This document shows, one piece after another, positions 57,251 through 64,000 of a stretch of DNA of 64,000 nt. Origin of the DNA: Anderseniella sp. (lineage in GTDB: Bacteria > Pseudomonadota > Alphaproteobacteria > Rhizobiales > Aestuariivirgaceae); the NCBI GenBank assembly GCA_028289645.1, contig JANQOK010000012.1:141911-205910 (forward strand), in the 5' to 3' direction. The notes under the pieces were generated by a model that saw only the letters and a list, made by a program, of their open reading frames with translations, made no database searches and had not been told where the DNA came from. The translations under genes and the position numbers were made by a program. Position 1 is the stretch's first letter, and each line of letters opens with the position of its first letter.

Positions 57251-57284
57251 GATGCGCGGCGCTCTCCAAGAAACGTCGCGCATC
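57251..57284 (+). terminator. stem-loop downstream of clpB
   Basis: GATGCGCG (57251-57258) pairs perfectly with CGCGCATC (57277-57284) around an 18-base loop that can pair further. There is no T-tract beyond ATTTT, so termination is possible but weak. Confidence 0.45.
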
Positions 57285-57343
57285 GACATTTTCGGCTCGT
57301 TCAAACGTTTCAACATGAGCGGAATTTGCGCTAGCATGCGCGG

Positions 57344-57976
57344 ATGAGTTACCCCCTCAACGCGAACCTGCGTGACGTTATTGCCAGCAACCTTACTTCG
57401 CATGACCGGGTTTCGGTTGCTGACCGGTCGTTGCGCAAGGCTGCGGTGGCCCTGGTTGTCAGCGCCGCCCAACAGGATGCGCCAAGCAGCATTGTTGTCA
57501 CCCTGAGGGCCAGCAAGCTGAACCGGCATGGCGGGCAGTATGCCCTGCCGGGTGGCCGGCTTGATGAAGGTGAAAACGTTGTTGACGCTGCCTTGCGCGA
57601 AACCCATGAGGAAGTCGGCCTTCGGCTTGACACCTCTTCGGTACTGGGCGTGCTGGACGACATGGTGACCCGATCCGGTTTCGTGATCACGCCGGTGGTG
57701 GCCTGGGCAGGTGCCGGAGCCAGCTTTACGCCGGACCCGGGCGAAGTGGCAAAGCTGTACCGGGTTCCGCTGCACGAGCTGGATGCAGCATCAATCCCGG
57801 AAATTGTTGCCGACAGAACCGGGGGCAAACCGGTCATGTCGGCGGTGTTTCCGACAATCGGTCACCGAATGTATGCACCGACAGCCGCGCTTTTGTACCA
57901 GTTCCGCGAAGTGTGCCTGCACGGCCGCACCACCCGCGTCGGTGATCTTGGCCAACCTGAGTTCACACGGAGCTGA
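57344..57976 (+). CDS. Nudix hydrolase, CoA pyrophosphatase type
   Basis: The 210-residue protein has the Nudix box GRLDEGE, then RETHEEVGL (71-93), preceded by LRASKLNRHGGQYALPGG, which resembles the CoA/acyl-CoA-binding stretch of NudL-type CoA diphosphatases. It would cleave CoA or a related dinucleotide into AMP and phosphopantetheine. The end (APTAALLYQFREVCL) fits the family. A serine protease gene begins 4 bases after its stop, so they share an mRNA. Confidence 0.88.
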   Translation: MSYPLNANLRDVIASNLTSHDRVSVADRSLRKAAVALVVSAAQQDAPSSIVVTLRASKLNRHGGQYALPGGRLDEGENVVDAALRETHEEVGLRLDTSSVLGVLDDMVTRSGFVITPVVAWAGAGASFTPDPGEVAKLYRVPLHELDAASIPEIVADRTGGKPVMSAVFPTIGHRMYAPTAALLYQFREVCLHGRTTRVGDLGQPEFTRS

Positions 57977-57980
57977 ATTG

Positions 57981-58946
57981 ATGACCCCTTGCGTGAAGCG
58001 GCATATTGCGACACCTGTCCTGGCGGTTTTGCTGCTGGGCGTGGGCCTGTCCGCAGCCGCCGGACGGGACCTATCGCCGATGGAGGTTGCGCGCAAATCG
58101 GTGGTGACCGTGCTGCCGGTGTGGGCCGGACGGCCGGCAAATCTGGACGAGCCGGAAGGAAGTGGCGTCGTGATAGGTGACGGCAGCACTATCGTGACCG
58201 CCGATCATGTGCTCGGACCTGCTCAAAACCAGGTGCCGGTGCTGGTCCGCGACGATGACGGAAACAGCTATCCCGCCCGCGTGGTTGCGCGCCACAAGGC
58301 CAGCGACCTGGCTGTGCTCAGCATCGATGGCAAATTGCCGTCAATTGCCGGGCGTGACAGCGACCCTGTCGTGGGTGACGAGGTATGCGCCATCGGCAAT
58401 GCGTTCGGTGTCGGCCTGTCTGTCAGCTGCGGCCGGGTCTCCGCGGTGCATCGCGCCGGTGTCGGGTTCAATGCGATTGAGGATTTTGTGCAGACCGATG
58501 CTGCGGTGAATCCCGGTATGTCGGGCGGTGCCCTCGTCGACATGCAGGGCCGCTTCACCGGCATGCTGTCCGCCATCTTCACCAAGCGGTCGGATGCCAA
58601 CATTGGGGTCAACTTCGCGGTGGATGCAAAGCTGGTTCAGGTGATTTCCGATGCGCTTGTCACCACCGGCCGGTTTGTGCCGGCCAGGACAGGTGTGCTG
58701 CTGCGACCTGTGCCGCGCAGCGGTGAAGCCGGCCGCCAGGGCGTGCTGGTGACAAAGGTCGTGCCTGGATTGCCCGGCGACAAGTCCGGGCTGCAAACCG
58801 GCGACGTGATCTATCGGGCAAGTGGCAGGCGGATCCGAAAACCGCAGGACTGGATGTCGGTGATGGCAGGCAGGCGGCCGGGGGCAAAGATTGTCATCGC
58901 TGGTCAGCGAGACGGCGAGCCAGTGCAATGGACATTGGGTGACTAG
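57981..58946 (+). CDS. trypsin-like serine protease with PDZ domain (DegP/HtrA type)
   Basis: The 321-residue protein has a signal peptide (HIATPVLAVLLLGVGLSAAAG), a chymotrypsin-like domain with catalytic H76 (TADHVL), D109 (ASDLAVL) and S181 (PGMSGGAL), and a PDZ domain at about 235-315 (GVLVTKVVPGLPGDKSGLQTGDVIY). The serine context is GMSGG instead of the usual GNSGG. It is probably periplasmic. The start ATG at 57981 lies 4 bases after the Nudix stop. It is shorter than DegP and has only one PDZ domain. Confidence 0.88.
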   Translation: MTPCVKRHIATPVLAVLLLGVGLSAAAGRDLSPMEVARKSVVTVLPVWAGRPANLDEPEGSGVVIGDGSTIVTADHVLGPAQNQVPVLVRDDDGNSYPARVVARHKASDLAVLSIDGKLPSIAGRDSDPVVGDEVCAIGNAFGVGLSVSCGRVSAVHRAGVGFNAIEDFVQTDAAVNPGMSGGALVDMQGRFTGMLSAIFTKRSDANIGVNFAVDAKLVQVISDALVTTGRFVPARTGVLLRPVPRSGEAGRQGVLVTKVVPGLPGDKSGLQTGDVIYRASGRRIRKPQDWMSVMAGRRPGAKIVIAGQRDGEPVQWTLGD

Positions 58947-59005
58947 GAGCCGGACGCTGGCGTTGTGGTCGAGCGCTTTGGAAAAGCTGCTGAATCCGAC
59001 GGACT

Positions 59006-60760
59006 TTACTGGCCGTTGACCTGGGCGATCTGAATCGAGGACGGTGCTTCCTGCATAAGTGCCAGAACACGTCTCTTCTGCTGTTTGAACGCCTTCAGGT
59101 CCTTGCCCTTCAGCTTGCGCCCGGAAGAAGCCACCTGGACCCGCCGCGGATTGACCGGACGTCCGGACTTACGCACTTCGTAGTGCAGGTGGGGGCCGGT
59201 GGACCGGCCGGTGGTGCCGACATAGCCGATCACCTGACCCTGGCGGACTTTCTGGCCCTTCTTCAGTTTGGCGGTCTTGCTCATGTGCGCATACAGGGTG
59301 GAATACTTCTTGGCGTGCTTGATGACGACGGTGCGGCCATAGGAACCGCGCCATCCGGCATGCACCACGACGCCGTCACCGGCAGCCTTGATCGGTGTGC
59401 CGCGGGGCGCGCCGAAATCGATGCCGGTGTGAAGCTTGTTGTAGCCGAGCAGGGGATGGCGCCGCATGCCGAAGCCGGATGTGATGCGGGCGCCGGAAAT
59501 CGGTGTGCGCATCAGCGACTTGTTGGCGCCTACGCCGTTTTCGTCATAATAGGCAGTCTTGCCGTTTCGATCTGTGAACCGATAGTAGATGTGGTCGCGG
59601 CCGGATGTGCGAAGTTTGGCATAATGCAGCACTTTGCGTTTTGTCGACGAGCCGCTGAGCGGGTTTCCGTAGAACAGGTCGATCTGGTCGCCGGCATGTA
59701 TCTGGCGCTGCAGGTCGATGCTGTGGCCGAGCACCTTCATGGCCGCGTTGATCACGTAACCGGGAACGCCATTGTCACGCGCTGCGGCGTAAACGGAGGA
59801 CGACACCTTTGCCTTGGCACGGTAATGCGGAGCTTTGGCAATGCGCGACAGGGGTTCGGCTTTCTTGCCGCTGATGGTCGCTATGTAACGGCCGTCCTCG
59901 TCAGACTCGATAATCAGCTCTTCGCCGCCAGGCGGTGTAAACGCGACCCGGACCGGCGCGGTGACCTCATTGCCGTAGAAGTCCTGCTGCTTGTCGAGTG
60001 TCACCGAATATCTCTGGCCGGTGCGCACCAGGCGACCCGGGAAAACCGGCTCGATGGCAGCCGCAACCGCGCGGGCACTTTCAACGGTCACGCCAAGTTC
60101 GACCATGCGGCCGATCAGCGTGTCACCCTGGCGCAGAACGATCTCCTGGTCGACCGGTTCCGGTGGCAGGGTTTTGGAAACGCTGGTGGAATTGTTGGTC
60201 TCGGGCAGAGCGGCAAGCTCAATGCTGTTTTCAAGGATTATCGGCTCGCCGTAAGTCAGCGCATCACTGCCTGGAGCGGGGTATGCACTGCCCGACAGCA
60301 AATCGCCGGTCGCATTGACGCCGCTGGTGTCCGGCTGGCCCTGAATATAGGCCACCGACAACGGCTGCATCGGACTGGCGGACACGGCCTTGGCAATGGC
60401 GCCGTTGAAGTCGCCCTTGGTGGAGGTCTGGATCAGACCTGCCGGCTCAGCCAGCGAGCTCGCCGACTGGATGCCCGGGGTCTGCCAGCTGTTGGCGATA
60501 ACGCCTTTGGTGGTAGACGGCCAGCTCAGGGCAAGACCGGCAGCGGCGGCGCCTCCGAACAATGTGAAGGCCACCAGGCTTACGAGTTGGAAATTGTTGG
60601 ATTTTTGTTTTGGAACGAGGAAGAAATCGGTGTTGTCAACGGCCAGATCGTCGATGCTGAGTTTACGGGCGGTCTCGGTCAAAGAGCCTGCCTTGCTCGG
60701 CCGCTTCTTTTTGAACAATGACTTCAAACCCGTAGACCCCTTGACCTTACCGGATTGCAA
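59006..60760 (-). CDS. M23-family metallopeptidase (LytM), membrane-anchored
   Basis: The 584-residue protein has a cytoplasmic N-terminus, one membrane segment (about 57-80, LVSLVAFTLFGGAAAAGLAL), a long periplasmic region with a LysM-like part (QGDTLIGRMVELGVTVESARAV), and a C-terminal LytM domain. The zinc ligands are H444 and D448 (HTGIDFG) and H526 in HLHYEV. It therefore should be an active peptidoglycan endopeptidase rather than a degenerate EnvC-like activator. It is convergent with the serine protease gene. The last 25 residues are a basic and Gln-rich tail. Confidence 0.92.
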   Translation of the reverse strand: MQSGKVKGSTGLKSLFKKKRPSKAGSLTETARKLSIDDLAVDNTDFFLVPKQKSNNFQLVSLVAFTLFGGAAAAGLALSWPSTTKGVIANSWQTPGIQSASSLAEPAGLIQTSTKGDFNGAIAKAVSASPMQPLSVAYIQGQPDTSGVNATGDLLSGSAYPAPGSDALTYGEPIILENSIELAALPETNNSTSVSKTLPPEPVDQEIVLRQGDTLIGRMVELGVTVESARAVAAAIEPVFPGRLVRTGQRYSVTLDKQQDFYGNEVTAPVRVAFTPPGGEELIIESDEDGRYIATISGKKAEPLSRIAKAPHYRAKAKVSSSVYAAARDNGVPGYVINAAMKVLGHSIDLQRQIHAGDQIDLFYGNPLSGSSTKRKVLHYAKLRTSGRDHIYYRFTDRNGKTAYYDENGVGANKSLMRTPISGARITSGFGMRRHPLLGYNKLHTGIDFGAPRGTPIKAAGDGVVVHAGWRGSYGRTVVIKHAKKYSTLYAHMSKTAKLKKGQKVRQGQVIGYVGTTGRSTGPHLHYEVRKSGRPVNPRRVQVASSGRKLKGKDLKAFKQQKRRVLALMQEAPSSIQIAQVNGQ

Positions 60761-61144
60761 CCGCCACCTGCACGGTAAGTTGCAAACCCCGCTCTAAACA
60801 CTGGACAGACGCAAATATATCCATCCTGCGCTGTTTGTCGTCACGCAGTCACCCAAACCTGACAAACACTCATGCTGAACACAGTTCGAAAACTGCTTGT
60901 CAGCCGTCCCCACCAACGGACAAGACAATGCCTGTCGGTACGCTCCCTGTCAACCTTTGGCGATGCTGTGAAGCTGAAAAACCTGAGCTTGCACAATGAG
61001 TTGCCGGTGGCGGTGATGAGGTTGTAAGGCAAATTTTAGACAACCTTGTAGGGTCTCATACTGGAAGAATATGGTTTATCGGCGGTTAACCCGCCTCTAA
61101 ACGGCGCAGTTTCGCGATGACGCCTTTTTTCAGACACAAATCGG
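60761..61144. other. intergenic region upstream of the M23 peptidase gene
   Basis: 384 bases between the M23 start and the MFS stop, both on the minus strand. No credible gene is present. It should contain the peptidase promoter; I see no clear terminator for the MFS gene. Confidence 0.5.
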
Positions 61145-62638
61145 TCACTTTGAGGACAATTTAACGCCAGCAAAAACCCCAATTGTGGCAACCGGAATAA
61201 AGGCGACAAAAACCCAGACGGCGACCGATCGGGCGGCCTGCTCCGAAAGTCCACCGGAGAAGCCGGCAGAATTGGCAACGAGCCCGGCAGCTGCGGCGCC
61301 TAGAGCGTAGGCGATTCGCTGAACCAGCGGAATTGATGCCGCTGCAATGGAACGCTCGTTGTCATCAACCGCCTCAACCAGGCGGCGGATGACGAAACTC
61401 CAGAACATGCCGAAGCCGGCGCCCTGCAGGACAGCGAATATGCAGACCAGCCAGACGGGCCCGGAAACCATGGTCAGGGCAAACCCTGCGAGGCCGGCAA
61501 AAACCAGACCTGCACCGGTGCGGATGATCAGCCGTTCACGGCGTTCGGGTTGATTGGCCAGGGCGATTGCGGCAACGGACCAACCAATTGATTCCAAAGC
61601 AATAACGTAACCGGTTTCGATTGCAGACAACTGATGCAATACACGCAGCAGGACCGGCCCGAAGATGGAGAACGAGACCGTTGATGCGGCCAGGCAGAAG
61701 ACCATCACAAGCGAGTTGCGGGCGGTGCTGCCGCGGGTCCGGATCGCGGACGGAAGGATGTGGCCGGTGTCGCGGTTCTGATCCATGATCAGGAAAGTGC
61801 ATACGCCGGCAAGGCCGGCACATCCTACAGCAACCGCGGCAATCAGATTGCCGGTGATGCCGGACCAGGCAATCGCGATGATGGAGATGCCCAGCACGGC
61901 CAGACGCCGGGCCGGAAACACGGCTTGCTCCGGACTGGCCTCAGAAGGTTGAGATTGGTCGCCGGCGTCGCCGTTGGACTTGTCAGTCATGCCGGCCATG
62001 TGCCGTGCCGGTATTATAATGTAGGCGAAAGCGGTCAGGATCGCTGCCTGGGCGCCGAAAAACCAGAAGGCACCGCGCCACCAGTCTGCCTGGGCGAACA
62101 GGCCGCCGATCAGCGGTCCCAGAAACGCCGAGACCCCCCAGATGGCAGACAGCAGGGCGAACAACTGCGGCCAGATGGATCTGTCGAACAGCTTCTCGAC
62201 GGCGATGAACGCAACCGCCACCAGGCCGCCACCGCCGAAACCTTGCCCGAGCCGGCCAAGCAGCATTACCTCCATGGCCGGAGCCAGTGCGGATATTGCG
62301 CAACCGCTCGCATAGACCAGGGCCGACATGGCGAACGCGGTGCGCAAGCCGGTTCGCGCAACCTGCAGCCCCATGGCCGCACCTGCCAGTATCGATCCCA
62401 GTTCATAGAGGGCAAGGTTCCATCCCAGTAGTTCAACGCCGCCGATGTCACCGACGATGTCCGTGATGAGTGTTGAGATGATCAGTTCGTCTGCTGCGTG
62501 CAGCCAGATGCCAAGGCCGAGAAAGACAAACCGCAACAACACACCGGAGCTTGCCAGCGCTCTCCAGTTCGGCCGCTTTGATGCTGCCGCCGGCCTGGTG
62601 CAGCCTCGTGACCTTGCGTCGTGGCCGGTCCCGGTCAC
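61145..62638 (-). CDS. MFS transporter
   Basis: The 497-residue membrane protein has about 12-14 hydrophobic segments. MFS motifs are recognisable as GLQVARTGLRTAFAMSAL and LGRLGQGFGGGGLVAVAFI in the first half. It resembles drug/H+ antiporters of the 14-helix type; the substrate is unknown. I place the start at a GTG (62638) that overlaps the regulator stop as GTGA, so the two genes are translationally coupled. Any start further upstream would lie deep in the regulator gene. A charged loop (about 238-260) divides the halves. Confidence 0.85.
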   Translation of the reverse strand: MTGTGHDARSRGCTRPAAASKRPNWRALASSGVLLRFVFLGLGIWLHAADELIISTLITDIVGDIGGVELLGWNLALYELGSILAGAAMGLQVARTGLRTAFAMSALVYASGCAISALAPAMEVMLLGRLGQGFGGGGLVAVAFIAVEKLFDRSIWPQLFALLSAIWGVSAFLGPLIGGLFAQADWWRGAFWFFGAQAAILTAFAYIIIPARHMAGMTDKSNGDAGDQSQPSEASPEQAVFPARRLAVLGISIIAIAWSGITGNLIAAVAVGCAGLAGVCTFLIMDQNRDTGHILPSAIRTRGSTARNSLVMVFCLAASTVSFSIFGPVLLRVLHQLSAIETGYVIALESIGWSVAAIALANQPERRERLIIRTGAGLVFAGLAGFALTMVSGPVWLVCIFAVLQGAGFGMFWSFVIRRLVEAVDDNERSIAAASIPLVQRIAYALGAAAAGLVANSAGFSGGLSEQAARSVAVWVFVAFIPVATIGVFAGVKLSSK

Positions 62639-63288
62639 GAGGCTGCGCCTTGGCCGGACCGCCTGGTCCGCAATTTTATAAGATAAGAGCAGCGCCGGGC
62701 GCCGTCCATCAGGTATTCGTCGCGCTCTACCGTGAACGAATTGCCGAGCACCGTTCTGAACACCGCCAGTTCGGAGCGGCACAGGCCCTGGCAGACGCGC
62801 GCGGCGGCACATACCGGACAATGGTTTTCCGCCAGCCGCCAGGTCTGGTCATCTATCTCGTGCGCCTCGGCCATATAGCCTTCGTCGCTGCGCAGTTCGG
62901 CAAGGCGTTCGACCTTTTCGCGCGCCGAGCGGACCGACGACAGGGCGCTGCCATAGCGCGCCGCGGTCTCGGTCTCACGCGCGGCAATCAGCTTGTCCAG
63001 GCCGGCTTCCCCAAAAACGTCGCGGATCGAGCTGATCAGATCCAGCGTCAGGCTGTCATGGGTGTCTGGGAAGCGGCTGTGGCCGGCGCCGGTCAGGCGC
63101 CACACCAGGTCTGGCCTGCCGACGCCGCCGGCAACGCCGCTGGCGGTCACCAGGTCGTCCTGCTCCAGCAGCTTGAGATGCTTGCGGGTGCCGGCCAGTG
63201 TCATCTGCAGCCGTTTTGCCAGGCTCGATGTCGAACGCGGGCCCAGGGTTTTTAGAATGTGCAGCAATTGCTGGCGGCTATCGTTCAT
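62635..63288 (-). CDS. winged-helix regulator with C-terminal cysteine cluster (SufR-like)
   Basis: The 217-residue protein has a winged helix-turn-helix (about 5-65, LLHILKTLGPRSTSSLAKRL, LEQDDLVTA) and a C-terminal part with the motif HCPVCAAARVCQGLC (C157, C160, C166, C170) plus C200 in ARRCSYLI. The arrangement is like that of SufR-type regulators, which bind an iron-sulfur cluster. A response to iron, oxygen or redox stress is likely but inferred. The ATG at 63288 begins the domain directly. It is followed by an MFS gene with a GTGA overlap. Confidence 0.86.
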   Translation of the reverse strand: MNDSRQQLLHILKTLGPRSTSSLAKRLQMTLAGTRKHLKLLEQDDLVTASGVAGGVGRPDLVWRLTGAGHSRFPDTHDSLTLDLISSIRDVFGEAGLDKLIAARETETAARYGSALSSVRSAREKVERLAELRSDEGYMAEAHEIDDQTWRLAENHCPVCAAARVCQGLCRSELAVFRTVLGNSFTVERDEYLMDGARRCSYLIKLRTRRSGQGAAS

Positions 63289-63482
63289 TTTGTTTCCACG
63301 CAGGCTCTTGAAAACCGAAATTAAAATACTAAATGGTTTCTTAATAAGATGCAAGGGTGCTGCAGTTGCCCGGTCAATCCAGATCAGGCGCCCGGAAGCG
63401 CTTGCAAAACGGCAGTTTTCGCAGGTTTTTTTGCAGATCTGAATTTTGTTGAGTCTTTTGCGAACTTTTTGCGACAATCCGC

Positions 63483-63512
63483 TTGACAGTCAGGCTGCCG
63501 CGCACATATAAA
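63483..63512 (+). promoter_or_regulatory. rRNA operon promoter
   Basis: TTGACA (63483-63488) is a perfect -35 and TATAAA (63507-63512) the -10, with an 18-base spacer. It is preceded by an AT-rich tract that could act as an UP element. The start would be near 63519. Confidence 0.8.
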
Positions 63513-63655
63513 CCGCATCACTGAAGAGCGAGCGCCACTCGTTGGCGGGCGTTCTTTGTTGTCTCCTGAGACTAACGACAGTTCAAGCGGTTTGTATCAA
63601 GCCGCAGACACTTGCCGCCGGTTTTCAGGGGTGGGGGTCCGAGAGGTCTTCCACA

Positions 63656-63666
63656 GCTCTTTGACA
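63656..63666 (+). promoter_or_regulatory. boxA-like antitermination signal in the rrn leader
   Basis: GCTCTTTGACA resembles the boxA consensus TGCTCTTTAACA bound by NusB/NusE, at the expected place between promoter and 16S rRNA. Confidence 0.65.
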
Positions 63667-63900
63667 TTGTTGAACAGAGAAAGAGAAACGCAGGCGGCGC
63701 GTGTCCTGGCGGTTTCGTGATGAAGCACCTTCGAAAGAAGGCTGTGGAGCGGAACACAAAGAGACGCTAAACTTGCGTTTAGAGAAGCCAAGCTTTGATC
63801 GTCCGAGCAATTGGGCGTGATAAAACATGGTAACTCGTCAATTACGCAAACGCAAAAATTGAACAGTCGACGAGCAATCGTTAACTGAGCAAAACGTTTC

Positions 63901-64000
63901 AAACTTGAGAGTTTGATCCTGGCTCAGAACGAACGCTGGCGGCAGGCTTAACACATGCAAGTCGAACGCCCTCTTCGGAGGGAGTGGCAGACGGGTGAGT
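63901..64000 (+). rRNA. rrs: 16S ribosomal RNA, 5' end (cut by the window edge)
   Basis: The first 100 bases of 16S rRNA. The universal sequence AGAGTTTGATCCTGGCTCAG is at 63908-63927, and the next part, ACGAACGCTGGCGGCAGGCT then TAACACATGCAAGTCGAACG, is alphaproteobacterial. The short V1 loop (CCTCTTCGGAGGG) and GTGGCAGACGGGTGAG fit Hyphomicrobiales-type 16S. The rest of the operon lies beyond the window. Confidence 0.98.

Larger units (their letters stand above)
63289..63900 (+). other. rRNA operon upstream region and leader
   Basis: The left part (to about 63480) is AT-rich and holds the regulator promoter on the minus strand. The right part is the rrn leader, about 390 bases from the promoter to 16S rRNA. 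A boxA-like antitermination site lies in it. No coding gene is seen. Confidence 0.75.

Noticed and set aside
59183..60721. 512-codon frame opposite the M23 peptidase gene
   Set aside because: It is a shadow of the real gene; the opposite strand has a signal anchor and zinc motifs and this frame has none.
60841..61032. Short minus-strand frame in the gap before the M23 gene
   Set aside because: No good ribosome site, poor composition and no recognisable family.

Overview
The window looks like a chromosomal segment of an alphaproteobacterium related to the Hyphomicrobiales (Rhizobiales). The evidence is gene order and gene content. There are helicase/S4/fdxA, bolA/J-protein/cobS/cobT/rpmB, aroK/aroB, xerD/accA, argJ/mutT, comF/grxC/nitrilase/DUF1178/ubiG/lysC/ptsP/prfA/prmC/DUF4167/clpB blocks. 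At the right edge are the first 100 bases of a 16S rRNA gene of alphaproteobacterial type. GC content is high and genes are tightly packed, with many 4-base start/stop overlaps. No tRNA, CRISPR array, prophage or intact transposase was seen.

Layout. 1-4.6 kb: an intergenic palindromic repeat, then (minus strand) SUV3-like helicase, S4 RNA-binding protein and ferredoxin. A 297-bp MITE-like element sits exactly between the helicase stop and the S4 start. 4.9-15.3 kb: DUF3108 protein, rpmB, a hexapeptide acyltransferase, the cobST cobaltochelatase genes, a J-domain protein, bolA, a CorC-type CBS membrane protein and aroB/aroK. 15.6-19.5 kb: xerD, accA and two tandem YafK-type L,D-transpeptidase-family genes. 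19.6-28.2 kb: a LacI-family regulator divergent from an ABC importer operon (binding protein, two permeases, a 62-residue membrane protein, two different ATPases) that ends in a DhaK-DhaL fusion kinase. Two matched operators lie between regulator and operon. This is the clearest catabolic system in the window: uptake and phosphorylation of dihydroxyacetone or a related ketose or polyol.

28.2-37.4 kb: SLC13 permease, a YkuD L,D-transpeptidase overlapping secA, a parvulin foldase, argJ and mutT. 37.4-40.7 kb: a likely acquired segment with a Rieske oxygenase, a TetR regulator, a fatty-acid-hydroxylase-superfamily protein and a LysR remnant lacking its DNA-binding half. 40.7-58.9 kb: conserved housekeeping genes (methyltransferase, comF, grxC, nitrilase, DUF1178, ubiG, lysC, ptsP, a RodZ-like protein, prfA, prmC, DUF4167, MOSC, clpB, Nudix, serine protease). 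59-63.3 kb: an M23 peptidase, an MFS transporter and a winged-helix regulator with a cysteine cluster. 63.3-64 kb: rRNA promoter, leader with boxA, and the start of 16S rRNA.

The most notable points are the MITE-like insertion whose removal restores a tight helicase-S4 junction, the operator architecture and unresolved substrate of the kinase-linked ABC operon, the oxygenase island with its shared TetR operator, and the Cys-rich regulator coupled to an MFS exporter. All calls come from reading the sequence and recalling family features; no database search was run.
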